A model generated the notes under the pieces. That model worked only from the letters and a program-made list of their open reading frames with translations. It had not been told where the DNA came from and did not search any database. Shown piece by piece: positions 1-6,732 of a stretch of DNA of 46,483 nt (position 1 is its first letter; every line of letters begins with the position of its first letter). The translations under genes and the position numbers were made by a program. The stretch covers positions 1 through 46,483 of the forward strand of contig JAHQWP010000055.1 of assembly GCA_029856235.1 (NCBI GenBank), in the 5' to 3' direction. The DNA is from Promethearchaeia archaeon. Its GTDB lineage: Archaea > Asgardarchaeota > Lokiarchaeia > Sigyniarchaeales > SOKP01.

Positions 1-97
1 TTCCCATTCCTACAAGGTAATAATTAAATTATATAGAAAAATTTTATTAAGTGAAAGCTAAGCGTCGCCAAAAAGCGTCGTCAGCACATTTTTTTTT

Positions 98-197
98 GCA
101 GATATAGCCAAGCGGTACGGCGCTGGTCTGGAACGGTAACTTTAACCAGATAACCAGTGTGTGAGAACACTCGAGGGTTCGAATCCCTCTGTCTGCG
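98..197 (+). tRNA. tRNA-Ser(GGA), intron-containing
   Basis: Cloverleaf read by eye. The acceptor stem is 98-104 with 190-196, with discriminator G197 and no encoded CCA. The D stem is 107-109/119-121. The anticodon stem is CTGGT (123-127) with ACCAG (153-157), and the T arm is GAGGG/CCCTC around TTCGAAT (173-189). The long variable arm (GTGT/ACAC hairpin, 159-170) marks a class II tRNA. G73 and the GGA anticodon (130-132) point to serine rather than leucine, which normally has A73 in archaea. The anticodon loop is interrupted by an 18-base intron (134-151). A T-rich tail follows directly. Confidence 0.93.
134..151 (+). other. tRNA-Ser intron (BHB type, position 37/38)
   Basis: This 18-base insertion lies between tRNA positions 37 (A133) and 38 (A152), the canonical archaeal site. 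The exon bases CTGG (128-131) pair with intron bases CCAG (146-149) as the 4-bp central helix. The three-base bulges are AA^C (132-134) and AT^A (150-152). The outer helix is the anticodon stem. The inner helix is weak. The archaeal splicing endonuclease EndA is expected to remove it. Confidence 0.88.
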
Positions 198-210
198 TTT
201 TAATTTTTTT
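198..210 (+). terminator. oligo-T terminator after tRNA-Ser
   Basis: Runs of four T (198-201) and seven T (204-210) begin right after the discriminator base. Oligo-T stretches are the usual archaeal intrinsic termination signal. The convergent EMC3-like gene stops at 218, so the run may serve both directions. Confidence 0.55.
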
Positions 211-217
211 ATATAAG

Positions 218-892
218 TTAGACGTCCGGAAATTCTAAAGATTTAGCCTTACTACCACCCATCATTTGTTCCATGCCTCCTTGTGCTTGCGTTTGTAATT
301 TCAATATTCTCTGTATAAGGGTGTTTATTCCAAAACTACATAGAAAATACCAGGCTGTAAAATTTATCCAACCTTGCGTGACTCCAATATTCCGAAAATC
401 CCCATATACAAGATAAATCCAATCTGAGGCTACATTCGTCAAGCCAGCCATCATAGGACCTATTAATGGTACATCGTTAGCATTCATTGGCGATAACGCA
501 ACTGGATTTGCAGTACCGAAAAATCCTCTTACTACAGAAAAAATTATGATCATTGGAACAAAGGTTATGCAACTAGGTAACATGCGCTTCAACGCTAACT
601 TTTGTTGCGATTGTTTTATCATAGTATCAAGCCGTTCCCACCGCTTTCTTAACTTTCTATACCTTTCTGGGTCAGTTTCAGCAATTTCAATAATCTTCTC
701 TTTTTCCTCATCGTGTGCTTTTTTTATAACCTGTTTTCTATTTATCTCGTCCGTATCAACTAACCATTTGGTTAATCCCGTACTTATTAATGCTGTTACA
801 ATAGCTAATAATAATATAAAAATCATGGATCCCGGAGGAAAGCTTAGCCATTCTTCAAAAGCATTTGATCCTTGTAATAGTAACAAAAGCAT
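218..892 (-). CDS. EMC3/TMCO1-family (DUF106) membrane protein insertase
   Basis: This 224-aa integral membrane protein belongs to the archaeal DUF106 group, homologous to eukaryotic EMC3 and TMCO1 and distantly to YidC/Oxa1/Get1. These proteins help insert membrane proteins. Visible features are an N-terminal hydrophobic helix (about 23-43), then a charged cytosolic helical hairpin (about 50-100, with the stretch DPERYRKLRKRWERLD), then two or three further hydrophobic segments (about 108-125, 140-165 and 175-195). This is the typical DUF106 layout. It lies downstream of secY on the same strand with an 80-base gap. SecY and DUF106 also neighbour each other in many archaeal spc-type operons, usually with adk between them; here adk is at 10.6 kb. 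The ATG at 892 is the start. Confidence 0.85.
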   Translation of the reverse strand: MLLLLLQGSNAFEEWLSFPPGSMIFILLLAIVTALISTGLTKWLVDTDEINRKQVIKKAHDEEKEKIIEIAETDPERYRKLRKRWERLDTMIKQSQQKLALKRMLPSCITFVPMIIIFSVVRGFFGTANPVALSPMNANDVPLIGPMMAGLTNVASDWIYLVYGDFRNIGVTQGWINFTAWYFLCSFGINTLIQRILKLQTQAQGGMEQMMGGSKAKSLEFPDV

Positions 893-971
893 AATTATAT
901 TGAAATAATCTTGATAATTTATTAAACTTTTCAGATTAAATTTTCTAATGGAATATGATTATGATTTTAGA

Positions 972-2426
972 TTAATCCATACCCAAGAAAGACCGCATAC
1001 CCGGATACTGCATCGCAGCCATTTCCTTAGCCAAGCTCTCGCTGTACTGGTGGACGATCCCTATAGCTATTAAAAGTCCCGTACCTGAAGTCAATGCACC
1101 TAAAGAATCGGCGAAGAAACTCATTACTGCAATTATAATACCGTTTAATATAACGAGCGTTGGAATGTAGCGCTTTAAGATTCGCTCAATAATTTTGTCC
1201 GAACTTCGAAACCCGGGAATTTGCATTCCTGAATCTATAATCTGTTGAGCTATATCTCGAGGGGCTAACCCTGAGACATCGACCCAGACGCGGCCGAGCA
1301 TCACGCAGAGGAATATGAAGAAAATCAAGTATATCACGGCTCTAATTGGATCTGCAATTAATTGATCAAGTCCTTGAGGAGGAGTAAGGTAATAAAGTAG
1401 ACCATAATCTGGAACTAAATAACTACCTGTTGCTCCGCCAGCATCCGCAGGGTTGAAATGGCCGATCAGATCGATCAACCAATTAGTGTCTGGATTTCTA
1501 AGGGCTGAATCAGGGCCGGCTAGTATCTGCCCGAAAAATAAGAAATTTGCGTACAAAGCGTTTACTAAAATAACTGGAATATTCGAAACGTATAATAGCT
1601 TCATAGGGTATTTCCCCTTAAAACCTCGATAGCCCTTGTACGCAAGAGGAATCTCGATCCTAGTGGACTCGAACCAAATCACAATTAGAAATATTCCCAA
1701 AGTGGTAAGACCTCCAAAAATGGAAGGTAGTCTGTCAGCTCTAAAAAATAAAGCAGCAGTATCAATATTAGGATTCGTTAAAGATTGAAAGAAAGCAATT
1801 ATAATTCCTCTTGCACCCTGACCAGGACCTGCGTCAATAAAACTAAACATGCTCCAAAAAACTTGTCCTGCTACACCAGTGGCGATAAAAAGAGATACCC
1901 CGCTTCCAATACCCCATCCTTTTTGCAAAATTTCGTCGAGTAAGATAATAATGATTCCCGAGACGAGTAATTGTAAAAACACAAAGGTTGCATTCGAGAT
2001 AGTTAAATCTCCAAAAGCGCCTCCTATCAAATAAGCTACAATGTTAAGGATTGTTAAAAACATTGCGAATACTTTTTGAGCTCCACTAAACATAGATCTA
2101 TCGTAAGGATCGCTCATATCGACTTTTATAATTTTAGAACCGAGAAGTAATTGCATTATCAATCCTGCAGTTACTATTGGACCTATTCCAAGTTCTGTTA
2201 GTGTTCCCTTTTGACTTGCTAATATAACTCTTAGCCAGTAGTAATAATCTGTCGTTTCAGTAGAAGTGACTCCGTAAAGTGGTATATTTGACATTATCAA
2301 ATAGATAATTAATACAACAATAGTCCATAATAGTTTCTCTTTGAATTGTACCTCTCTTTGCGGTTGTTTAATCTCAGGCATTATCCTTACGAACGGAGAA
2401 AAGGCCTTGAGGAATCTTCCAGTCAT
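972..2426 (-). CDS. secY: Preprotein translocase subunit SecY
   Basis: This 484-aa polytopic protein is the channel subunit of the Sec translocon (Sec61-alpha orthologue). The N-terminus (LKAFSPFVRIMPEIKQPQRE) followed by a helix and the IPLYGV segment is the archaeal SecY/Sec61 signature, and about ten hydrophobic segments follow. The conserved cytosolic loop with RIEIPLAYKGYRGFKGKYP (near residues 255-275) and the C-terminal GLLIAIGIVHQYSE helix are present. Length matches the family. It sits downstream of the stalk-protein genes after a 262-base AT-rich gap and upstream of the EMC3-like gene. This differs from the usual position after rpl15. The start at 2426 is ATG. Confidence 0.96.
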   Translation of the reverse strand: MTGRFLKAFSPFVRIMPEIKQPQREVQFKEKLLWTIVVLIIYLIMSNIPLYGVTSTETTDYYYWLRVILASQKGTLTELGIGPIVTAGLIMQLLLGSKIIKVDMSDPYDRSMFSGAQKVFAMFLTILNIVAYLIGGAFGDLTISNATFVFLQLLVSGIIIILLDEILQKGWGIGSGVSLFIATGVAGQVFWSMFSFIDAGPGQGARGIIIAFFQSLTNPNIDTAALFFRADRLPSIFGGLTTLGIFLIVIWFESTRIEIPLAYKGYRGFKGKYPMKLLYVSNIPVILVNALYANFLFFGQILAGPDSALRNPDTNWLIDLIGHFNPADAGGATGSYLVPDYGLLYYLTPPQGLDQLIADPIRAVIYLIFFIFLCVMLGRVWVDVSGLAPRDIAQQIIDSGMQIPGFRSSDKIIERILKRYIPTLVILNGIIIAVMSFFADSLGALTSGTGLLIAIGIVHQYSESLAKEMAAMQYPGMRSFLGMD

Positions 2427-2688
2427 GGTATTTCAGTTTAGTAGCTTTAACGAATATTATCTTTTTTTGTAAAAATAAAAAGTTCTTAATTTAGAAAGTT
2501 AACTTATAAAAAAATAGAATTTTAAAAAAACTTTTTGATTTATTTGGTATATGTTAGCAGATTTCTGATTTTTTAGGAAATCGAAATCGTTGAATATAAA
2601 AATAGTAGAAAAAATAAATTAAAAAAATTTTAAATAAATTTCATGTGCTCTGGTTCAATTTTGCATTATTCATATTGATTCTCAGAAA

Positions 2689-2982
2689 CTAAAAGAGACT
2701 CCCAATGCCTGTTGGCTCTTCTTCTTCTTCGGGTTCCTCTTCTTTCTTCTTCTTTTTTTCCTTTTTCTCAACAACGCCCCCAGCTGGAGCGGCAATAACA
2801 GGTGCTGAGCTAGCAGATTTGATAATATCCTCAATTTTTGTATCTTTTAATCCAGCAATTAATTTAACGATTTGATCTTTATCAACTGTTGCACCAGCAG
2901 CAGTTAATACTTTTTCTACATTCGTTTCGTTAATTTTTCCTCCAGCTTTATGTAACAATAAGGCAGCGTAAATACTTTCCAT
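2689..2982 (-). CDS. rpl12: Ribosomal protein P1 (archaeal L12, stalk)
   Basis: This 97-aa acidic stalk protein binds the C-terminal part of uL10 as dimers and recruits translational GTPases. The N-terminus MESIYAALLLHKAGG and the helical dimerization domain (1-60) match archaeal P1. An Ala/Pro hinge follows, then a charged Lys/Glu tract, and the tail ends GIGSLF, corresponding to the factor-binding GLGALFG motif of the family. A GAGGTT ribosome-binding site lies 8 bases before ATG. It is the fourth gene of the uL11-uL1-uL10-P1 series, 77 bases after uL10. The tract of alternating Lys and Glu blocks just before the tail is unusually Lys-rich. Confidence 0.95.
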   Translation of the reverse strand: MESIYAALLLHKAGGKINETNVEKVLTAAGATVDKDQIVKLIAGLKDTKIEDIIKSASSAPVIAAPAGGVVEKKEKKKKKEEEPEEEEEPTGIGSLF

Positions 2983-3059
2983 AATTTTTAACCTCTTTTT
3001 TGTTTTTTTATCATTAAATTGTATTTTTTATTGATATTTTTAAAAAAAATCTTAAATTT

Positions 3060-3953
3060 TTATCCAAATAATCCTCCAATCCCAACTTCCTCTTCGTCTT
3101 CTTCCTCTTCTTCGGGCTCTTTTTCTTCAACTTCAGTTTCTACTGGGGCAATAGCTTGAATTCCTTCCCCCAAAATAATCGCGTTTAATAAAGTGGCCTC
3201 AGATGTAGCCTTTCGAATATAATCCTCTGTCATATCTTCTGAATAGAATGGCATTTCAAATAGAATTGCAATTCCTTCTCTATATGCTTTAATAAAATCT
3301 TGTTTGAACTTATCCATATCCATATAAAGTAAATCTTCCGAGATAATTTCACCATCGCTCCATGCGTATTGAATTTTTATCAACGATTCAATCGGGGTTA
3401 TTCCTAACTTTTTTAGGACTGCAGCTTGTTTTACATCAACAAAATCTCCTGCTTTATGAGTTTGCGTGTCATCTCTAACCCAAATAGTATCGTTTTGAAT
3501 CCTCGTTGGAAGTCGAAGTGTCATGTTTAACTCACTTATAACTTGTCCGGTAGGTAAGCCAGTATCTCCTGCAGGAACCCAAATATCAACGGGGGTAACC
3601 TCGTCTGGTTTAGCAGGAACCATCCATTCACTTTGGAGAAAAATTTTCTTAAGCTCAAACACATCCATATTCGTGAAACATAACGCAGCTTGTCCTGGAA
3701 TTCCTTCTACTAACTCATCTAAATTTCTTTTTTTAGATTCCTCTTTATATTTTTCTACCGCTCTTTGTTGAAGACTTTTCTTTGACATCCGTATTATTGC
3801 TTTTCCTCTTAAAATTTTCCGTATCTCTTGTATTTGTCTATCGTTTAATTTTGCGACTTCTATTACTGCAATATTTTTGTAAGTTTTAAACAAATCAATT
3901 AAATGATCAACTTCATCCAATTTCCATTGGGGTATGTCGTGTTTTCCGATCAC
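3060..3953 (-). CDS. rpl10: Ribosomal protein uL10 (P0)
   Basis: This 297-aa protein forms the stalk base, binding 23S rRNA beside uL11 and carrying P1 dimers. The RNA-binding N-terminal domain (about 1-110), the archaeal/eukaryotic insertion domain (about 110-185, containing WVPAGDTGLPTGQVISE) and the P1-binding helices are followed by a Glu-rich linker and terminal VGIGGLFG. Start choice: the GTG at 3953 has a GAGGTG site 7 bases upstream that overlaps the end of uL1, suggesting translational coupling. Length is slightly below the roughly 335 aa of many archaeal P0 proteins, suggesting fewer P1-binding helices. Confidence 0.95.
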   Translation of the reverse strand: MIGKHDIPQWKLDEVDHLIDLFKTYKNIAVIEVAKLNDRQIQEIRKILRGKAIIRMSKKSLQQRAVEKYKEESKKRNLDELVEGIPGQAALCFTNMDVFELKKIFLQSEWMVPAKPDEVTPVDIWVPAGDTGLPTGQVISELNMTLRLPTRIQNDTIWVRDDTQTHKAGDFVDVKQAAVLKKLGITPIESLIKIQYAWSDGEIISEDLLYMDMDKFKQDFIKAYREGIAILFEMPFYSEDMTEDYIRKATSEATLLNAIILGEGIQAIAPVETEVEEKEPEEEEEDEEEVGIGGLFG

Positions 3954-3957
3954 TTTT

Positions 3958-4686
3958 TTACACCTCTATACTCTTTAAATATTGTTCATCAATCTTTATA
4001 GGATGCCCCATAGTCGTTTTTAAAAACATAGATTTAATATTATTATATTTGTGAGGCATCTGATCGGCAATATATTCCACAATAGCCTTCATGTTTTCAA
4101 ACACCTGTTCTTTTTCCATAGACTTTTTCCCAATTTTAACTTGAATTATTAGTTGCTTTTTTAACTGAATTCGGATTATTTTTAAGTATCGATCAATCGC
4201 TACTTGTAAATCATCTGGATTAGAAATAATACCATATCCACTTGGAAAAGGTTTCGGCATTTTACCTAGTGGTCCAAGAAATCTTGCTAAGTACCGGGCT
4301 ACATTTGGCATCATTTTGTCTTCAACTATGAAAAAATCGTATTTTTTTACGAATTTTTTCTTTACTTTTTTTTCTTCATTATTTAATTTGACTAATCCAT
4401 CGCTATCAATTGTCTCTAATCCTAGATTTTTAGCTTCCATAAGTATTTCGTCTGAAGCGATCACACAAACATTAGGTTTATCGCCAATTATTATATTATT
4501 TGGAAGTAATATTTCTTTGTCAATTCGTTGTTTAGGATCGTTCAGGTTAATATCCTTAAGATTTATTATGAAATCAATTGTTTCGTCGAATTTCCGTACT
4601 TTGTCTTTAAATCCATTTTTTTTAATCACCGAAAAATCGATTGCAGCGTTTAAAGATTTTCTTAACAGCTTATCATCTACTTTCAT
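3958..4686 (-). CDS. rpl1: Ribosomal protein uL1
   Basis: This 242-aa uL1 forms the mobile L1 stalk of the large subunit near the E site. Recognisable parts are the N-terminal region with RKFDETIDFIINLKDINLND, the central LGPLGKMPKPFPSGYGII segment, and the C-terminal half of domain I with VKIGKKSMEKEQVFENMKAI. It is 20-25 residues longer than typical archaeal L1. It starts 3 bases after the uL11 stop, with an AGGGGG site inside the end of uL11, so the two are likely translationally coupled. In methanogens L1 autoregulates this operon by binding a mimic of its rRNA site; I did not find such a mimic here. Confidence 0.95.
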   Translation of the reverse strand: MKVDDKLLRKSLNAAIDFSVIKKNGFKDKVRKFDETIDFIINLKDINLNDPKQRIDKEILLPNNIIIGDKPNVCVIASDEILMEAKNLGLETIDSDGLVKLNNEEKKVKKKFVKKYDFFIVEDKMMPNVARYLARFLGPLGKMPKPFPSGYGIISNPDDLQVAIDRYLKIIRIQLKKQLIIQVKIGKKSMEKEQVFENMKAIVEYIADQMPHKYNNIKSMFLKTTMGHPIKIDEQYLKSIEV

Positions 4687-4689
4687 TGA

Positions 4690-5216
4690 TTAAATATCCC
4701 CCTTTATTCTATCGTCATAATCCCCATTATCAATTTTCTTTTGAACCACGCGAGGGTCCCCACCTTCTACGGTTGCTCCAATTGATAAAGCAGTTCCTAA
4801 AACTGTTTTTACAGCGTTTTTAAATGTTTTCGCTAGAAAAATATCTTTTTTTGCATTAGCAACATTTACTATTTGTTCAAGTGTTAAATCTCCAGCCTTC
4901 TTTTCGGAACTATTAATGCTCCCTTTTTCGACCCCTAATTCTTTTAATAGCAGAGAAGCTGTGCTTGGTGTCTCTACGAAAATCTCAAATTGCTTAGTTT
5001 CCGGATCACATTCAATTCTCACTGGAACGGTCAGACCCTTGAAAAGCATGGTCTTTTCGTTAACGGCATCTACTACATCCTTAATGTATGCATAGGAAAT
5101 CGAACCGATTACCATCTTATGCCAGTAGGACCAACAGCAGGGCCGATAGGTGGTCCACCACTTGCAGCGCCACCCTTTACGAGAGCTTTTACTATGATCT
5201 TAGTTGTTTTACTCAT
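4690..5216 (-). CDS. rpl11: Ribosomal protein uL11, interrupted by a 29-base BHB intron
   Basis: uL11 binds the GTPase-associated centre of 23S rRNA. The gene is read as join(4690..5087, 5117..5216) on the complement, giving 165 aa. Exon 1 encodes MSKTTKIIVKALVKGG followed by the hallmark GPPIGPAVGPTGI. Exon 2 continues with (N)IKDVVDAVNEKT, then the rest of the N-terminal domain and the RNA-binding C-terminal domain (about 75-150). The unspliced frame would end after 35 residues (RW, then TAA). The Asn codon AAC is split after its first base (phase 1). Start: the ATG at 5216 has GAGG 4 bases upstream and a TATA box 25 bases away; an in-frame ATG at 5228 is too close to the TATA box. First gene of the stalk operon. 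A sequencing error alone does not explain the break, because restoring frame with one base leaves extra residues in a very conserved place. Confidence 0.9.
5088..5116 (-). other. Candidate bulge-helix-bulge intron in the uL11 mRNA
   Basis: This 29-base segment breaks the uL11 frame. In mRNA sense, exon 1 ends GGCATAA and the intron begins GATGG; the intron ends ATGCAT and exon 2 begins ACATTAAGG. The exon bases GCAT pair perfectly with intron bases ATGC (4-bp central helix). They are flanked by three-base bulges AA^G and AT^A, cut after the second base in each. The interior folds as GG-AATCG / CGATT-CC around a GTT loop, closed by an A-T pair. A short outer helix (TG with CA, then AT with TA across a mismatch) joins the exons. 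The tRNA-Ser intron in this window has the same geometry with bulges AA^C and AT^A. Confidence 0.85.
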
Positions 5217-5237
5217 TTTCCTCGTCATAAATTTTTA

Positions 5238-5245
5238 TTTTATAA
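5238..5245 (-). promoter_or_regulatory. TATA box for the uL11-L1-L10-P1 operon
   Basis: On the minus strand the sequence reads TTATAAAA, centred about 25 bases before the ATG at 5216. That is the archaeal TBP-box distance from a transcription start, so the transcript is predicted to begin at or just before the uL11 start codon (leaderless or nearly so). Confidence 0.6.
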
Positions 5246-5317
5246 TGCAAATTCAAAAATACATGTTAAAAGGCTAAGAACTATAAAAATAACGCAAAAT
5301 CTTTCGACTTTCTTCAT

Positions 5318-5340
5318 TTCAATATCTATTTTATATTGAA
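5318..5340. repeat. Perfect 8-bp inverted repeat in the divergent intergenic region
   Basis: TTCAATAT (5318-5325) and ATATTGAA (5333-5340) are perfect inverted copies around a 7-base loop. The site lies upstream of the uL11 TATA box, between divergent genes, so it could be an operator or the terminator or processing stem of an unseen short transcript. The rest of 5217-5558 (about 340 bases) contains the uL11 promoter, this repeat and the larger hairpin at 5360; I see no gene. Confidence 0.6.
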
Positions 5341-5359
5341 ACCGTATTATTATTACGTT

Positions 5360-5391
5360 CTAAGTCCTTCAAAAACGAATTTTGAACTTAG
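5360..5391. repeat. Second, longer inverted repeat (hairpin) upstream of the stalk operon
   Basis: CTAAG (5360-5364) pairs with CTTAG (5387-5391), and TTCAAAA (5368-5374) with TTTTGAA (5380-5386). There is a 3-base bulge TCC on one side and an ACGAA loop. Twelve base pairs in total in a non-coding stretch is notable. It could be a terminator-like stem or a protein-binding palindrome. Confidence 0.6.
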
Positions 5392-5558
5392 TAATTATTA
5401 ACAATGAAGTACACCTAAAAAATTTTATTAAAAAAATCCTTCACATGATCTGAATTTATTTATTTTATCGATGATAATATTAATTGAGAAAATACAAAGT
5501 ATTATTTCAGAGCTAAATCTATTCAAATTTTAGAACTCATTAAGGGTAAGGTTGCAAG

Positions 5559-6404
5559 ATGATAATTTGGATATTAAATAGTGATTCGGGAATTAAATTG
5601 CTCTATAAATCTTTTTTGAAAACAGATGCCGACGAGGATATCGTATCTGGTTTCTTAACGGCTTTCCATCATTTCTCTATGGAAGAATTTCACCAATCGC
5701 TGGAATCTATAGAAATGGGAGGATTAAAATGGATATATACTTTGGAACCGAAATTCAAATTACTATTTGTTGCTGCTGATGTAAGAAGCGTAAAGACTGA
5801 GATTTTAAGGGGACGCCTTAATGTAATTAAAGAAGCTTTTTTAAAAGAGTTTGAGCCCGTGTGGATAAAAAAGAAGCGTAGTTGGGATGGAAATATGAAT
5901 GTGTATTTACCATTTCTCAAAGTTATTGAAGATTACTATGGCCAATGGGAGGAAGTTGAATCGATAAGCCAAGTAGCGGACTTTTTTGACGTCTTAGGTG
6001 TATTTCAACAGATATTCATTAAGTTAAGAAATATATTAGAAAATAAAATGTATACGAAGTCCAAATCCTTAGTTTTAAATCAAATAGAAAAAACGTACAA
6101 CAAGTTAAAAAAGCAAGAGGAATATTTGCAACAACCTGAATTAGAAAATATAACCTTTAGTAAAGAATCGTGGTTCACCATTATTGATATAAATTTACTT
6201 AAATGTGAAAAGGAAGTAACCACTAAATATTTAAAGTCTCTTCTTTACGAAACGGTTCATATAATACACGATGTGAAAGGGAAAAATCTGTGTTTTAAAT
6301 ATTTTAGTGATGAAAAAGTGTATTCTTATATTTATAATAATATGGACTTGTTAAAGGATTTGAATTTAAATATGTTCTTTTTAGAGCTATTTTTGTTAAT
6401 ATAG
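5559..6404 (+). CDS. Longin-like domain protein with C-terminal helical extension
   Basis: A 281-aa soluble protein. Residues 1-115 have the pattern of a longin/roadblock-like fold: a first strand IWILNSDSGIKLLYKSF, a helix with DEDIVSGFLTAFHHFSMEEF, a strand pair IEMGGLKWIYTLEPKFKLLFVAADVR, and a long helix before FEPVW. The same order of elements appears in the protein at 18563. Longin domains occur in SNAREs, adaptor subunits and GTPase regulators of eukaryotic trafficking, and Asgard genomes carry many. The C-terminal part (about 120-281) is mostly charged helices that I do not recognise. It is divergent from the stalk operon with its own upstream region. A partner small GTPase is not present in the window. 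Confidence 0.6.
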   Translation: MIIWILNSDSGIKLLYKSFLKTDADEDIVSGFLTAFHHFSMEEFHQSLESIEMGGLKWIYTLEPKFKLLFVAADVRSVKTEILRGRLNVIKEAFLKEFEPVWIKKKRSWDGNMNVYLPFLKVIEDYYGQWEEVESISQVADFFDVLGVFQQIFIKLRNILENKMYTKSKSLVLNQIEKTYNKLKKQEEYLQQPELENITFSKESWFTIIDINLLKCEKEVTTKYLKSLLYETVHIIHDVKGKNLCFKYFSDEKVYSYIYNNMDLLKDLNLNMFFLELFLLI

Positions 6405-6449
6405 TTTAAGATTTCAATTGAAGATCCTTACTAAAACTTTTATATGTAT

Positions 6450-6653
6450 TTAAAACCTACAACAGAGACGACGACCATAATCGAGATTATGCTTTAAATA
6501 TTCGTCAGACAAGAATTCCATAATTTCTTCATAATTCAATTCTATTTTAAAAACATTGTTGATTTTATCAGGAATATCCTCAATTTCTACTCCTGGAGTT
6601 GATACCAATCTAAAGATTTCATCTTTAATTTCTTTAGATATTTGTTTTATCAT
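6450..6653 (-). CDS. Small hypothetical protein (67 aa)
   Basis: A short, charged, probably helical protein with ATG at 6653. Residues 4-50 look like three amphipathic helices, and the pattern KEIKDEIFRLVSTPGVEIEDI could fit a compact helix-turn-helix, but no motif is decisive. The C-terminus carries GRRLCCRF with two adjacent cysteines. It stands alone, convergent with the longin-like gene (45-base gap) and upstream of the FAH pair on the same strand. Coding is likely but not proven. Confidence 0.4.
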   Translation of the reverse strand: MIKQISKEIKDEIFRLVSTPGVEIEDIPDKINNVFKIELNYEEIMEFLSDEYLKHNLDYGRRLCCRF

Positions 6654-6732
6654 ATAATTATAATAAAGTAATTTGAATGAAAAATATTAGCATTAATTTG
6701 ATAAAAAAAAACCTTCTGCTATAGAAAAATAC

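Noticed and set aside
5088-5116. Simple single-base sequencing error in uL11
   Set aside because: A one-base repair leaves extra residues in a conserved loop, whereas removing 29 bases restores the family sequence and the junction has a full BHB structure.
4990-5277. Plus-strand open frame across the uL11 start, 95 aa
   Set aside because: It overlaps the complement of the uL11 N-terminal coding segment; its composition and lack of motif mark it as a shadow.
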